Part shown: positions 1-12,080 of the stretch, piece after piece
How the letters are laid out: the number at the start of each line of letters is the position of its first letter
Numbering within the stretch: position 1 is the stretch's first letter
NCBI RefSeq assembly: GCF_030816505.1
Contig: NZ_JAUSYB010000001.1
Coordinates: 1,054,001 to 1,118,000, forward strand
Length of the DNA stretch: 64,000 bases
Direction of reading: 5' to 3'
Origin: Microbacterium sp. W4I20
GTDB lineage: Bacteria > Actinomycetota > Actinomycetes > Actinomycetales > Microbacteriaceae
Notes under the pieces: generated by a model
Database searches by the model: none
What the model was told of the DNA's origin: nothing
The model's input: only the letters and a program-made list of their open reading frames with translations
Position numbers and translations under genes: made by a program

Positions 1-1411
1 TCGACGATGCGCCGGTCGAGTACAGCGGGTGCAGGAAGTTGTACACCGCCGGGTAGTCACCCTGCCAGCCGGAACGGTTCGCCGTCGTGATCGTGCGCTT
101 GCCGGCGTCGTCGCGTGCGTTCACCGCGGCGCGGAGCGTCGCGAGATCGACGTACGGTGCGCCGGACGCTTCGATGCCGAGCGTGTTCTTCAGCGAGTTG
201 GACACCGCGTCCACCCAGACCTGGTGTCCGCCGTCGGAGTTGTACGCGATCTGGAAGGTGCCGGACCACGGGGAGATGGCGTCAGCCTCGTCCCACAGCT
301 CCTTCGCCTTCTCGGGGTCGTACGAGAGGACCTCGGAGCCGGGAACGCTGTCGCTCCAGCCGTCGATCACCGGGGTGGTGAAGTCACTGGCGGGCGTGCG
401 CGTACCGGCGAAGATCTTGTCGGTGATCTCGTCGCGGTTGATGGCCATCGAGATCGCCTGACGGCGGAGCGTGCCTTCCTCACCGGAGAAGTGGGGAAGC
501 TGTCCGCCGATCGTGAACGACTGGAAGATGGCGGCGGGCTGGTTGGTCGCCCGCTCGCCCAGCTCGTCCTCGAAGACGGCGAGCGAGCTCTCCGGGATCT
601 GGTCGATGACGTCGATGTTGCCGCCCTGGAGGTCGGCGTAGGCGCCGTCCGGAGCGGTGTAGAACTTCAGCGTGAGGCCGCCGTTCTTCGGGACGCGCTC
701 ACCCTTGTAGTCCGGGTTCGTGACCATGTCGATCTGCACGTCGTGCTGCCATGCACCCTCGCTCGCGAGCATGTACGGGCCGTTGCCGATCGGGTTCTCG
801 CCGAAGGCTTCCATGTCCTCGAAAGCGACATCGGGAAGCGGGTAGAACGCCGAGTAGCCGAGACGCGTCACGAAGTCGGATGCGACGTCGCTGCTCAGGT
901 CGATCGTGAAGGTGTAGTCGTCGACCTCGGTCAGACCGGTGAGCTCGGAGTCCTTCTCAGCGTCGAAGCCCACGATGTCGGCGAACCACGACTGGTTCAG
1001 CTGCGCGTTGGAGAGCTGCGCACCGTAGTTCCACGCGTCGATGAAGTTGTGGGCGACCACGTCTTCGCCGTTGGTGAAGGTGTTGCCCTCCTTCAGCTTG
1101 ACGGTGACCTTGTTCGGGGCGTCGACCGTGATCTCCTCGGCCATGTCGTTGACCAGGGCGCCGTCGCCGTCGTAGAAGGCGAGACCCGCGAAGATCGAGT
1201 CGAGGATCTTGCCGCCACCCACCTCGTTGGTGTTGGTCGGGATCAGGGCGTTCTCCGGCTCGCTGCCGTTCGCCGAGATGATGGCGGTCGACGATCCGGT
1301 CGAACCTTCGTCACCCGTGTTGTCGTCGCCGCCGCCTGCGCAACCGGCCAGCGCCAAGGCGCTGATGGCGAGCAATGCGGCGCCCGCGAGGGCAATCCTG
1401 TTTCTTTTCAC
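1..1411 (-). CDS. ABC transporter substrate-binding lipoprotein, family 5 (3' end cut by window)
   Basis: Extracytoplasmic binding protein for a peptide/nickel/oligosaccharide-type ABC importer (SBP_bac_5, DppA/OppA-like); the substrate is unknown. The GTG start is set by an AGGAGG 7 nt upstream (1419-1424). The N-terminus is basic (KRNR), then hydrophobic, and ends in lipobox ALAGC with Cys24, so the protein should be a lipid-anchored. The mature part follows the family 5 pattern, including a GNGPYML stretch and an AINRDEI stretch in the C-terminal lobe. The reading frame stays open to the first base of the window, so the C-terminus is missing. No permease or ATPase is visible with it; those may lie outside the window. 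It is a different protein from the solute-binding protein at 10176-11867. Confidence 0.88.
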   Translation of the reverse strand, partial: MKRNRIALAGAALLAISALALAGCAGGGDDNTGDEGSTGSSTAIISANGSEPENALIPTNTNEVGGGKILDSIFAGLAFYDGDGALVNDMAEEITVDAPNKVTVKLKEGNTFTNGEDVVAHNFIDAWNYGAQLSNAQLNQSWFADIVGFDAEKDSELTGLTEVDDYTFTIDLSSDVASDFVTRLGYSAFYPLPDVAFEDMEAFGENPIGNGPYMLASEGAWQHDVQIDMVTNPDYKGERVPKNGGLTLKFYTAPDGAYADLQGGNIDVIDQIPESSLAVFEDELGERATNQPAAIFQSFTIGGQLPHFSGEEGTLRRQAISMAINRDEITDKIFAGTRTPASDFTTPVIDGWSDSVPGSEVLSYDPEKAKELWDEADAISPWSGTFQIAYNSDGGHQVWVDAVSNSLKNTLGIEASGAPYVDLATLRAAVNARDDAGKRTITTANRSGWQGDYPAVYNFLHPLYSTGASS

Positions 1412-1583
1412 TTTGCGTCCTCCTGTGGACAGTACTGAGTCTGCGCACGCATCGTCGGGCACGCAGGGATAGTCGACACTAACCCGGACGCTTTCACACA
1501 ACCCGCTCAGCTAATGAACCGTTACTCAGTGGTGACCATCTGTAACACCCTCGAAACACGCGGAACGGCGCGGAAAAGTGCAC

Positions 1584-1623
1584 GACGACATCGCGCTGTC
1601 CAGCCGGGCAGCGCGACGTCGTC
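1584..1623 (-). terminator. Candidate rho-independent terminator after gcvP
   Basis: A 15-bp stem with one mismatch and a 10-nt loop lies 19 nt downstream of the gcvP stop. On the minus strand it is followed by a short T-containing tract (TTTT at 1574-1577). It probably ends the gcvT-gcvH-gcvP transcript. Confidence 0.55.
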
Positions 1624-1641
1624 GCAGGGTTCAGTGCGTGG

Positions 1642-4566
<2,925 letters not shown>

Positions 4567-4573
4567 GTCGGGA

Positions 4574-4951
4574 TCAGCCCTCCGTCAGAGCGACATACGC
4601 GTCGCGGTCCAGCAGACCGTCGAGCGCGTCGTCGGCGACCGACACCTTGATCAGCCAGCCACCCTCGAAGGGTTCGGCATTGACCAGAGACGGGTCGTCG
4701 ACGACCGCGTCGTTGATCTCGACGACGGTGCCGGAGACCGGTGCGTAGAGCTCGCCGACCGACTTCGTCGATTCGATCTCGCCGACGACGGCGCCGGCGG
4801 TCAGCTCGGTGCCGACGGCCGGGAGCTCGACGAAGACCACGTCGCCGAGCTTCTCGGCGGCGAAGTCGGTGATGCCGATCGTGACGGTGTCGCCGTTGCC
4901 GGCGATCCACTCGTGCTCATCGGTGTAGCTGAGGGCATTGAGGTCGGTCAT
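4574..4951 (-). CDS. gcvH: Glycine cleavage system H protein
   Basis: Lipoyl carrier shuttling the aminomethyl intermediate between GcvP, GcvT and the lipoamide dehydrogenase. At 125 aa it is typical in size. The lipoylation motif ESTKSVGE gives Lys63 as the modified residue, followed by the lipoyl-domain hairpin ([12 protein letters not shown]). The ATG start overlaps the gcvT stop as ATGA (4948-4951), so the two genes are translationally coupled. Confidence 0.97.
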   Translation of the reverse strand: MTDLNALSYTDEHEWIAGNGDTVTIGITDFAAEKLGDVVFVELPAVGTELTAGAVVGEIESTKSVGELYAPVSGTVVEINDAVVDDPSLVNAEPFEGGWLIKVSVADDALDGLLDRDAYVALTEG

Positions 4952-6138
4952 TTCATCCTCCGGTAGAAAGGCAGAGCGGTCACGGTCGCGGGGATCTTCG
5001 TCCCTCGCACATCAAGGAATACTGCTGTTCCCTCTTCGGCGGAAGACGGATGCACGTAGGCCATCGCGATCGGATGGCCGAGAGTCGGGCTCAGCGCGCC
5101 GCTCGTGATCTCGCCGATGGTCGCGCCCTCGGCATCCACCACGGCGTAGCCGGCCCGGCCGGCGCGCTTGCCCTCGGCGACGAGTCCGACGAGCACGGGA
5201 GCGTCCGGCTCCGAGGCCGAGGAGAGCGCCTCCTTGCCGATGAAGCTCTCCTTGTCGGACACCACGACCCGTCCGAGGCCGGCCTGCGCGGGCTGGGTCT
5301 CGAGGGTCAGCTCGTGACCGTAGAGCGGCATCCCGGCTTCGAGCCGCAGCGTGTCTCGGGCAGCGAGGCCTGCGGGCACGAGACCGTGCGGCCCGCCTGC
5401 GGTGGCGACCGCGTCCCAGAGGGCCGGGGCGTCGGACTCACGGACCATCAGCTCGAAGCCGTCTTCACCGGTGTAGCCCGTGCGGGCGATGAGCAGCGGC
5501 TCGCCCAGGAAGCGGGCATCGGCCCACGCATAGTACTTCTGCTCGGACCACGGGGTGCCGAGTTCGGTGATGCCCGCGGTCGCCGCGAGGATCGCCTCGG
5601 CGGCGGGGCCCTGAACCGCGAGAAGTGCATATTCGTCGGACACGTCCTCGACGTCGACGCCGCGGTCGCCGAGGAAGCCGGCGAAACTGCGCTCCTCGCC
5701 CTCCGCGCGGGCAGGACCCTCGCGCTCGATGAGCGACGGGAAGGACCGCACCCGCGAGGCGAAGGCCTTGTCGACGAAACCGCGGTTGCCGGCGTTCGCG
5801 ATCACCAGGTAGCGATCGTCGGCGAGACGGTAGACGATGACGTCGTCCACGATCCCGCCGGATTCGGCGAGCAGCAGCGAGTACTTCGCCTTACCCACAG
5901 ACATCGCCGACAGACGCCCCGCGAGGGCGTAGTCGAGGAACTCCGCCGCGCTCTCGCCCGTGACGAGGAACTCCGCCATGTGCGAGATGTCGAAGAGACC
6001 GGCGGCCTGGCGGACGGCGTGGTGCTCGGCGAGATCGGACGTGTAGCGCACCGGCATCTGCCAGCCGCCGAAATCGGTGAACGAGGCGCCGAGCGCCTCG
6101 TGGCGTTCTCGGAGAGGTGTGTAGCGGGGATCGGACAT
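4948..6138 (-). CDS. gcvT: Aminomethyltransferase, T protein of the glycine cleavage system
   Basis: Transfers the methylene group from the GcvH-bound intermediate to tetrahydrofolate and releases ammonia. The 396-aa product has the GcvT N-terminus ([24 protein letters not shown]) and the C-terminal barrel domain ([18 protein letters not shown]). The open frame extends 35 codons upstream, but those codons run into the glycine riboswitch and read as nonsense. The ATG at 6136-6138 has GGAG six bases upstream and matches the family start. First gene of gcvT-gcvH-gcvP; about 50 nt separate it from the riboswitch. Confidence 0.96.
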   Translation of the reverse strand: MSDPRYTPLRERHEALGASFTDFGGWQMPVRYTSDLAEHHAVRQAAGLFDISHMAEFLVTGESAAEFLDYALAGRLSAMSVGKAKYSLLLAESGGIVDDVIVYRLADDRYLVIANAGNRGFVDKAFASRVRSFPSLIEREGPARAEGEERSFAGFLGDRGVDVEDVSDEYALLAVQGPAAEAILAATAGITELGTPWSEQKYYAWADARFLGEPLLIARTGYTGEDGFELMVRESDAPALWDAVATAGGPHGLVPAGLAARDTLRLEAGMPLYGHELTLETQPAQAGLGRVVVSDKESFIGKEALSSASEPDAPVLVGLVAEGKRAGRAGYAVVDAEGATIGEITSGALSPTLGHPIAMAYVHPSSAEEGTAVFLDVRGTKIPATVTALPFYRRMK

Positions 6139-6189
6139 GGAGTTCTCCCGTGCGGAATCGGGCGGAACGACGTCGTCGACGTTCCTGGG

Positions 6190-6380
6190 AACTCCCCCTC
6201 TGTCATGGGCCTGAGAGTTTCGCCCGCGCTCGGGGGCTTTCACCGTCGGCGGATCCCGGTTGTCGCTCGGAATCGCTTTTCAGAGTGGCCGGAACCGCGC
6301 GGTACGCGTTACCTGAGAGATTGGCGGGGAGGCTTGCTCCTTCGGTGCCCGGCTGCGTTCGCCGGGGCTCTCCCGCGGGG
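6190..6380 (-). promoter_or_regulatory. Tandem glycine riboswitch controlling gcvT-gcvH-gcvP
   Basis: Read on the minus strand, this leader contains two glycine-aptamer modules. The first opens with GCGGGAGAG, then CACCGAAGGAGCAAGCC and AATCTCTCAGGTA. The second ends with GAAACTCTCAGGCCCATGACAGAGGGGG. CTCTCAGG after the purine-rich internal loop and the terminal GACAGAGG are conserved signatures of the class. Two aptamers in tandem upstream of gcvT is the usual arrangement and normally switches the operon on with glycine. The rest of the 317-bp gap holds only the promoter region. Confidence 0.93.
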
Positions 6381-6410
6381 TTCATTCGGCCTGTCTTCAG
6401 TTGTGGGTTC

Positions 6411-6416
6411 AGTCTA
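6411..6416 (-). promoter_or_regulatory. Possible -10 box for the gcv operon
   Basis: TAGACT on the minus strand, about 30 nt upstream of the first riboswitch helix. No convincing -35 hexamer is visible at the expected spacing. Confidence 0.3.
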
Positions 6417-6455
6417 GCCCGAGGGCCGCGTCGGCGAAGGTGCTTTCGGATGCCG

Positions 6456-7319
6456 TCAGCCGGCGATGCCGAGTTCGGCGCGGACCTCGTCGCGCAGCCT
6501 GCCGAGGTTGTCGGGCTCGGGCGCAGCACCGAGGAGAGTCTTGGTGTACTCGTGCTGCGGGTTGAGGATGACCTCGTCCGCGGGACCCCGTTCGACGACA
6601 TCGCCCTTGTAGAGGACCATGATCTCGTCGCTGAAGTGGCGGGCGGTCGCGAGGTCGTGCGTGATGTACAGCACGCCGAGGTTCTCCTCCCGCTGGAGAT
6701 CCGCGAGCAGGTTCAGCACGCCGAGCCGGATCGACACGTCGAGCATCGACACGGGCTCGTCCGCGACGATGAACCTCGCTCCCGGTGCCAGCGCCCGCGC
6801 GATCGCGACGCGCTGCCGCTGCCCGCCCGACAGCTCGTGCGGACGCCGTTCCGCGAAGCTCTCCCCCGGAGTGAGCCGCACCCGCTCCAGCAGCTCGATC
6901 GCGCGCTCCCGCACCTGGGCACTCGACAGCTTCGGGTGGTGCAGGCGGATCGGACGCTCGAGGTGATGCACGATCGTGTGGAACGGGTTCAGCGAGGCGA
7001 ACGGGTCCTGGAACACCATCTGCACGTCACCGCGGTAGCGCTCGAGGGAACGCCCGCGGGTGCCGGATGACTCGCCGTCGAGCAGGATCTCCCCCGCGGT
7101 CGGCGTCTCGAGCTTCATCAGCATGCGGGCGATCGTCGACTTGCCCGACCCGGACTCCCCCACCAGTGCGACGGTCTTCCCCGGCTCGAGGGTGAACGAG
7201 ACGTCTTTCACCGCGTGCAGCACGGTCGTCCGGAACCCGGACCGCAGGTGGAAGTCCTTCGTCAGATTCCGCACCTCCAGCGTGCCGGTGCCGCGGGCAG
7301 CATCCGTCCTGGTGCTCAT
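6456..7319 (-). CDS. Peptide/oligosaccharide ABC transporter ATP-binding protein (DppF/OppF type)
   Basis: Second ATPase of the importer, a 287-aa cytoplasmic protein. Walker A is GESGSGKST, the Q-loop region is QMVFQDPFASLNP, the signature is ELSGGQRQRVAIARAL and Walker B ends VADEP. The C-terminal oligopeptide-transporter extension (QHEYTKTLLGAAP) marks the DppF/OppF family. The ATG overlaps the stop of the upstream ATPase gene as ATGA (7316-7319). Last gene of the five-gene operon. The transported substrate cannot be told from sequence. Confidence 0.93.
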   Translation of the reverse strand: MSTRTDAARGTGTLEVRNLTKDFHLRSGFRTTVLHAVKDVSFTLEPGKTVALVGESGSGKSTIARMLMKLETPTAGEILLDGESSGTRGRSLERYRGDVQMVFQDPFASLNPFHTIVHHLERPIRLHHPKLSSAQVRERAIELLERVRLTPGESFAERRPHELSGGQRQRVAIARALAPGARFIVADEPVSMLDVSIRLGVLNLLADLQREENLGVLYITHDLATARHFSDEIMVLYKGDVVERGPADEVILNPQHEYTKTLLGAAPEPDNLGRLRDEVRAELGIAG

Positions 7320-8167
7320 CGGGTCCCCTCCTGGCTCACGCCGGTGCGCACGAAGTCTCCGCGTTCGCCCTTGAGCGACGGGAAGCTCGACAGCAGCTTC
7401 TTCGTATAGGCGTGCTGCGGGGTGCGGTAGATCTCCTCCGCCGTGCCCTGCTCCACGATCTCCCCCTGCAGCATGATCGCGATCCGGTCGCTGATCTCGA
7501 TCAGCATCGGCAGGTCGTGCGTGATGAAGATCACGGCGAACCCCAGCCGCTCTCGCAGACGCATGATCTCGCGGATGATGCCGCGCTGTACGACCACGTC
7601 CAGTGCCGTCGTCGGCTCGTCCATGATCATCACCTGCGGATCCAGCGCCAGAGCCATCGCGATCATCATGCGCTGCCGCATGCCGCCGGAGAGCTCGTGC
7701 GGGAAGCTCGTCAACCGACTCGGATCGACACCGACGAGTGTCAGCAGCTCCTCGGCCCGCGCCGTCTTCGCCTTCTTCGACATGCCGGGCCGGTGTGTGT
7801 CGAAGATGTCGAAGATCTGCGCCTTGACGTCGATGACCGGGTTCAACGAGTTCATCGCCCCCTGGAACACCATCGAGATCTTGTCCCAGCGGAAGGCCCG
7901 AAGACCCTCTCCGTCGAGGCCCACGATGTCGATGTCCTGACCGTTCCGATCGTGGAACACGATCTCGCCGCTCGTCATCAGCGCGGGCGCCTTCAACAGC
8001 CGGTTCATCCCGTACGCGAGGGTCGTCTTGCCGCAGCCCGACTCCCCCGCGAGCCCGAGGATCTCGCCGCGGTGGAGGGTCAACGACACATTGCGCACCG
8101 CCTTGACGGGCGGATCGACCTCGTACTCGATCGAGACGTTCCTCGCGGTCAGCACGGCGTCGCTCAT
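7316..8167 (-). CDS. Peptide/oligosaccharide ABC transporter ATP-binding protein (DppD/OppD type)
   Basis: First ATPase of the importer, 283 aa. Walker A GESGCGKTT, Q-loop VFQGAMNSLNP, signature ELSGGMRQRMMIAMAL and Walker B MIMDEP are all intact, followed by the family's C-terminal QHAYTKKLLSSFP. The ATG at 8165-8167 overlaps the stop of the preceding permease gene (ATGA, 8164-8167). An upstream open frame continues but only translates the permease gene out of frame. It probably forms a heterodimer with the next ATPase. Confidence 0.93.
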   Translation of the reverse strand: MSDAVLTARNVSIEYEVDPPVKAVRNVSLTLHRGEILGLAGESGCGKTTLAYGMNRLLKAPALMTSGEIVFHDRNGQDIDIVGLDGEGLRAFRWDKISMVFQGAMNSLNPVIDVKAQIFDIFDTHRPGMSKKAKTARAEELLTLVGVDPSRLTSFPHELSGGMRQRMMIAMALALDPQVMIMDEPTTALDVVVQRGIIREIMRLRERLGFAVIFITHDLPMLIEISDRIAIMLQGEIVEQGTAEEIYRTPQHAYTKKLLSSFPSLKGERGDFVRTGVSQEGTR

Positions 8168-9147
8168 GCGGTGATCCCCTTGATCTTGGCGGCCTTGCGC
8201 ACGCGACGGGCGGCATCGGGCGCGTTGCGGAGCTTCGGGTTGATGACCTCGTCGATCGCGAAGTTGATCAGCGCGAGTCCTGCGCCGAGCACGGCGATCA
8301 TGAGGCCGGGCGGCACGAACCACCACCACGCTCCACGTCCGAGAGCCTGGCCGGACTGGGCGTCGTTGAGGATCGACCCCCAGGTGATCGATGAGTTGGG
8401 TCCGAGGCCCAGATACGAGAGTCCTGCTTCGCCGAGGATCGCGAAGATGATCGCGAACAGGAACTGTGCGGTCAGCAGCGGCAGCAGGTTCGGCATGATC
8501 TCGACCAGGATCACCCGGAACGAGCGCTCGCCCGCCACCTTCGCCGCATACACGTAGTCGCGGCTGCGCAGCGAACGCGTCTGGAGCCGCAGCACGTACG
8601 CCGCCCCCGCCCACGAGGTGATGCCGAGCACGAAGGCGACGAGCTGCCAGCTGCGCTGGGGCACGAACGACGCGATGACCATGACCAGCGGAAGGCCGGG
8701 GATCACGATCATGACGTTGGTGAGAAGCGCGAGCGCGTCCTCGCGCCAGCCGCCGAGGTAGCCGGCGAGAACGCCGAACAGCAGCGAGAGCACGATCGCG
8801 ATGCCGCCGGCGACGACGCCGATCAGCAGCGATCCCTGCGCACCGATCGCGAGCTGGGCGAACATGTCGTTGCCGAGCTTCGTCGTGCCGAGCCAGTGCT
8901 CGGCCGACGGCGGCTGCAGGGCGGCGTTCGCGGAGCTGCGGGGGTTCTGGGAGAAGATCGGCGCGATGATCGCGAAGAGCACGATGGCGAGCACCAGGAT
9001 CGACCCGACGATGAACTTCGGCGAGGTGCTCGGGAGGATGCGGCGACGCTTCGGGTCCTGCGTGGCCATGGCGATGGTGCTGGCCGGCGCGGTCGTCGGC
9101 GTCTCCTCGATGGACAGGAGGCCGGCGGTGTTCTGTGGATCAGACAT
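8164..9147 (-). CDS. ABC transporter permease (DppC/OppC type)
   Basis: Inner-membrane permease of the importer, 327 aa from the ATG at 9145-9147. That start overlaps the upstream permease stop by 8 nt and has GAGGG eight bases upstream, so I prefer it to a start 30 nt earlier. A cytoplasmic N-terminal tail of about 45 residues precedes the first membrane segment (FIVGSILVLAIVLFAIIAP). Further segments follow, with the family's cytoplasmic coupling loop after residue 200. It pairs with the DppB-type permease encoded just upstream. Confidence 0.92.
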   Translation of the reverse strand: MSDPQNTAGLLSIEETPTTAPASTIAMATQDPKRRRILPSTSPKFIVGSILVLAIVLFAIIAPIFSQNPRSSANAALQPPSAEHWLGTTKLGNDMFAQLAIGAQGSLLIGVVAGGIAIVLSLLFGVLAGYLGGWREDALALLTNVMIVIPGLPLVMVIASFVPQRSWQLVAFVLGITSWAGAAYVLRLQTRSLRSRDYVYAAKVAGERSFRVILVEIMPNLLPLLTAQFLFAIIFAILGEAGLSYLGLGPNSSITWGSILNDAQSGQALGRGAWWWFVPPGLMIAVLGAGLALINFAIDEVINPKLRNAPDAARRVRKAAKIKGITA

Positions 9148-10135
9148 TCTGGCGAGCCCTCGGGTCGATGAAGCCATAGACGAGGTCCATGAAGAAGTTG
9201 GCGGCCAGCACGGTGATCGTGATGACCAGGAACAGGCCCTGCATCAGCGAGTAGTCGTTGTTGGTGACGGCCTGGAACATCAGCTTGCCGATGCCGGGAT
9301 AGGTGAACACCTGCTCCATCACGATGGAGCCGGCCACGACGAAGCCCAGCGTGATCGAGAACCCGGCGATGGAGGGGATGGCGGCGTTCCGGGCCGCGTA
9401 CGTCGTCATGATGCGTCGCGGACGGAGACCCTTCGCCTCCGCCGTGAGCACGTAGTCCTCTGCGAGCGTGGCGACCATCATGTTCCGCATCCCGAACATC
9501 CACCCGCCGACGGAGCTGATCACGATCGTGAGGGCGGGGAGAAGGGAGTGCGCGAAGGCATCCGAGAAGAACGCCCACGTGGGCTCGGGCCCGTCGGGGA
9601 AGTCGAAGACGTCGTAGCCCCCGAAGAGCGGGAACCAGCCCAGCCCGACGGCGAACACCGAGACCAGGATGAGGGCCATCCAGAAGTACGGGATGGACTG
9701 CAGGACGGTCGTTGCCGGGATGAGGTGGTCCACCCACGTGCCGCGCTTCCAGCCGGCCCAGGCGCCGAGCACGATGCCGAGGATGAACGAGATGATCGTC
9801 GTGGTGCCCACCAGGACGAGCGTCCACGGGATCGCACCGGCGATGAGTTCGGTCACCGGTGTCGGGAACTTGGTGACGGAGACGCCGAGGTCACCCTGGA
9901 ACATCCGCCCCCAGTAGGAGAGGTACTGCTCCCAGAGCGGAGCGTCGTCGCCGCCGAGCAGGAGCTTGATGTTGCGGATGGTGGTCTCGGACACCTCGCC
10001 GCCGGCCCGCTGCATCTTGGCGATCATGATGTCGGCGGGGTTTCCCGGCATGAGACGGGGAAGCAGGAAGTTGATGGAGATCGCGGCCCAGAGCGTGAAC
10101 GCGTAGAACCCGATTCTTCGTGCATAGAACTTCAT
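9140..10135 (-). CDS. ABC transporter permease (DppB/OppB type)
   Basis: Inner-membrane permease, 331 aa, with the N-terminal membrane segment typical of DppB (GFYAFTLWAAISINFLLPRL followed by MPGNPAD). Several more hydrophobic segments follow, and the C-terminus is the DppB-like GFIDPRARQNV. The ATG has AGGAAG upstream. The gene lies 40 nt after the binding-protein gene and overlaps the next permease gene. Confidence 0.93.
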   Translation of the reverse strand: MKFYARRIGFYAFTLWAAISINFLLPRLMPGNPADIMIAKMQRAGGEVSETTIRNIKLLLGGDDAPLWEQYLSYWGRMFQGDLGVSVTKFPTPVTELIAGAIPWTLVLVGTTTIISFILGIVLGAWAGWKRGTWVDHLIPATTVLQSIPYFWMALILVSVFAVGLGWFPLFGGYDVFDFPDGPEPTWAFFSDAFAHSLLPALTIVISSVGGWMFGMRNMMVATLAEDYVLTAEAKGLRPRRIMTTYAARNAAIPSIAGFSITLGFVVAGSIVMEQVFTYPGIGKLMFQAVTNNDYSLMQGLFLVITITVLAANFFMDLVYGFIDPRARQNV

Positions 10136-10175
10136 GTCACTTCTTCCTGACTTCCTGCTTCCCCATCCCTTCTGC

Positions 10176-11867
10176 TTACTTGGCCGGCTGCAGCTGCGTC
10201 AGGATGTACCCTGCCGCGATCGCGCCCCAGGACGGCGGGAAGGCGTACATCTCCTCCTCGGTCGGCCAGCCGGTGAAGTCCTTCGTGTTGTAGAAGGTCT
10301 GCGTGGCGTTGATGACGAGCGGGATGTAAGGCAGGTCGCGGGCGATCTCGGTCTGGATCGTGCCGTACAGCTCCTTCTTCTCGGCCTCATCGTTCGTGCT
10401 GATCGCCGACTGGATGGCGGCGTCGACCTTCGGGTTGTCGTACCGGCTGAAGTTCCAGCGTCCGGCCGGGATCTCGGTGCCGACCGGGCTCGTCGACTGC
10501 ACCGCCGTGCCGCCGACCCAGTCGCGGTAGATCTGGAACGGGTCGGCCACCGAGGTGCCGATCATGCCGCCGACGATCAGCTGGAACTCGCCGCCCTGGC
10601 GGGAGTCGGAGAACTCCTGCCACTGGACCGTCGAGGCCGTGATCTTGATGCCCGCCGCGGCCGCCTGCTCCGCGATCAGCTTCGCTGCGTCGTTGTAGTC
10701 CGTCCACCCGTCGACCGAGGTCAGGGTGAGCTCGAGCGGCACGCCGTCCTTCGCGTAGAAGTCGCCGTCCTTGGTGTAGCCGGCGGCCTCGAGGATCTCG
10801 CCCGCTGCGGCGGCGTCCGCCTCCTGCGGGCTGACCTCGTTCGCGGAGTCCGCGACCCACTTCTCGTCGCGGGGCAGCAGGGCGAAGGTCGGAGAGATGT
10901 CGCCGGTGAGGCCGACGAATGCCTTGTCCTTGATGGTGGCGCGGTCGATCGCGACGTTGAGCGCCTGGCGCACGGCGACGTCGGTCTGCGGACCGGTGCA
11001 GCCGAGGTCGGCGTTCGAGCAGGTGTAGAGCACCGTCGGGTCCTGCGGGGTGTTCACCCAGTCGATCTTGCCGTTGGCGGTCACGTCGTCCGGGTTGGGG
11101 ATGAACATGCCGGTCCAGTCGAGCTCGCCGGCGGCCAGCAGGTCCTGCGCGGTCTGGTTGTTGTCGACCGCGATGTACTGGACCTTCTTGACGCCGAGCT
11201 TGTCGGCATCGCGGAAGTTCTCGTTCGCGACGAGCGTGTAGGACTCGCTGGTGGTCTTGTCGACGACGTACGCACCGGATCCGACCGGCTCCTCGTTCGC
11301 GAAGTTCGCGAAGTCGGTGACCTCGGACCAGACGTGCTCGGGCAGGATGTAGGTCGATCCGAGGCGCTGGAATTCGGTGGTGTACTGCGCGGCCGAGTAG
11401 GTCAGCACGACGGTGGTGTCGTCGGTGGCCTCCGCCAAGACGAGACCGTTGCCCTCCGGGTTGTTGGCGTCGTAATTGAACGAGAAGGCGACGTCCTTCG
11501 CGGTGAGCGGCTCGCCGTCGCTCCACTTGAGGTCGGGCTTGATGGTGATCGTGATCACTGTGCCGTCCTCGTTGTACTCGTACGAGTCACCGATCAGGCC
11601 GACGGGCTCGGAGTCGGACGTCTTGTTGAAGAAGAAGAGCGGCTCGTAGATGGGACCGAGCGCGCCATGGAGCACGGTCGGAGCGAACGGGTTGTAGTTC
11701 GCGGTGATCGGGGTCTGGCTTCCTGCCCAGACACGAAGGGCGCGGTCGCTGTCGGCGTTGCCGTCATCGCCGCTTCCGCCGGTGCCGCAGGCGGTGAGGC
11801 CCAGGGCGAGGACGGATGCCCCCGCGACGGCGGTGAGCGCAATCTTGCGCTTTCCGTTTCGGATCAT
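10176..11867 (-). CDS. ABC transporter substrate-binding lipoprotein, family 5
   Basis: Binding protein of the five-gene importer, 563 aa. The signal peptide is MIRNGKRKIALTAV..., with lipobox LTAC placing the lipidated residue at Cys27. The family 5 architecture is intact (SDGEPLTAKDVAFSF, EPVGSGAYVVDK, RQALNVAIDRATI). AGAGGAAA sits 7 nt before the ATG. Family 5 proteins bind peptides, nickel complexes or oligosaccharides such as cello-oligosaccharides, and no neighbouring gene identifies which. It is first in its operon, and the 265-bp divergent gap to nrtR contains a strong palindrome that may be its operator. Confidence 0.92.
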   Translation of the reverse strand: MIRNGKRKIALTAVAGASVLALGLTACGTGGSGDDGNADSDRALRVWAGSQTPITANYNPFAPTVLHGALGPIYEPLFFFNKTSDSEPVGLIGDSYEYNEDGTVITITIKPDLKWSDGEPLTAKDVAFSFNYDANNPEGNGLVLAEATDDTTVVLTYSAAQYTTEFQRLGSTYILPEHVWSEVTDFANFANEEPVGSGAYVVDKTTSESYTLVANENFRDADKLGVKKVQYIAVDNNQTAQDLLAAGELDWTGMFIPNPDDVTANGKIDWVNTPQDPTVLYTCSNADLGCTGPQTDVAVRQALNVAIDRATIKDKAFVGLTGDISPTFALLPRDEKWVADSANEVSPQEADAAAAGEILEAAGYTKDGDFYAKDGVPLELTLTSVDGWTDYNDAAKLIAEQAAAAGIKITASTVQWQEFSDSRQGGEFQLIVGGMIGTSVADPFQIYRDWVGGTAVQSTSPVGTEIPAGRWNFSRYDNPKVDAAIQSAISTNDEAEKKELYGTIQTEIARDLPYIPLVINATQTFYNTKDFTGWPTEEEMYAFPPSWGAIAAGYILTQLQPAK

Positions 11868-11974
11868 TCTGTGTTTCCTCTCGGTGCTGCACTGCAGGAG
11901 GGATTTCTCCGGATGGAGCAGAACCCCGAGGCGGGGTTCGTGGAAACCCGAAAGGGGCGATAGCCGACCTCGAA

Positions 11975-12005
11975 GGGTTTGTTAGGACAGTAACCTAACA
12001 AACCC
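11975..12005. promoter_or_regulatory. 12-bp perfect inverted repeat, candidate operator
   Basis: GGGTTTGTTAGG, a 7-bp spacer, then CCTAACAAACCC. It lies in the divergent gap, 108 nt upstream of the binding-protein start and about 130 nt from nrtR. Arm length and spacing fit a dimeric repressor site better than a terminator, because no T-run follows on either strand. Which gene it controls is inference; the transporter operon is nearer. Confidence 0.6.
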
Positions 12006-12080
12006 TCCGGCGGTGGACAAGCCTCCTCGTGCCTCACACATAACGTTTCGGCCTCGACGGGAAAAGAGCGTCGTCTGTGC

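Noticed and set aside
29..1438. Long open frame on the plus strand over the first binding-protein gene
   Set aside because: It is antisense to a clear family 5 lipoprotein gene and its translation (Arg/Val/Asp/Gly-rich, no motif) is typical of the mirror frame in high-GC DNA. The same applies to many other long frames opposite real genes.
1471..1483. ACACTAA half-site near the first binding-protein gene as an NrtR site
   Set aside because: Single copy, no repeat partner, and no NAD-related gene next to it.
6139..6243. N-terminal extension of gcvT by 35 residues
   Set aside because: The extension translates riboswitch sequence; the downstream ATG has a ribosome-binding site and matches the family start.
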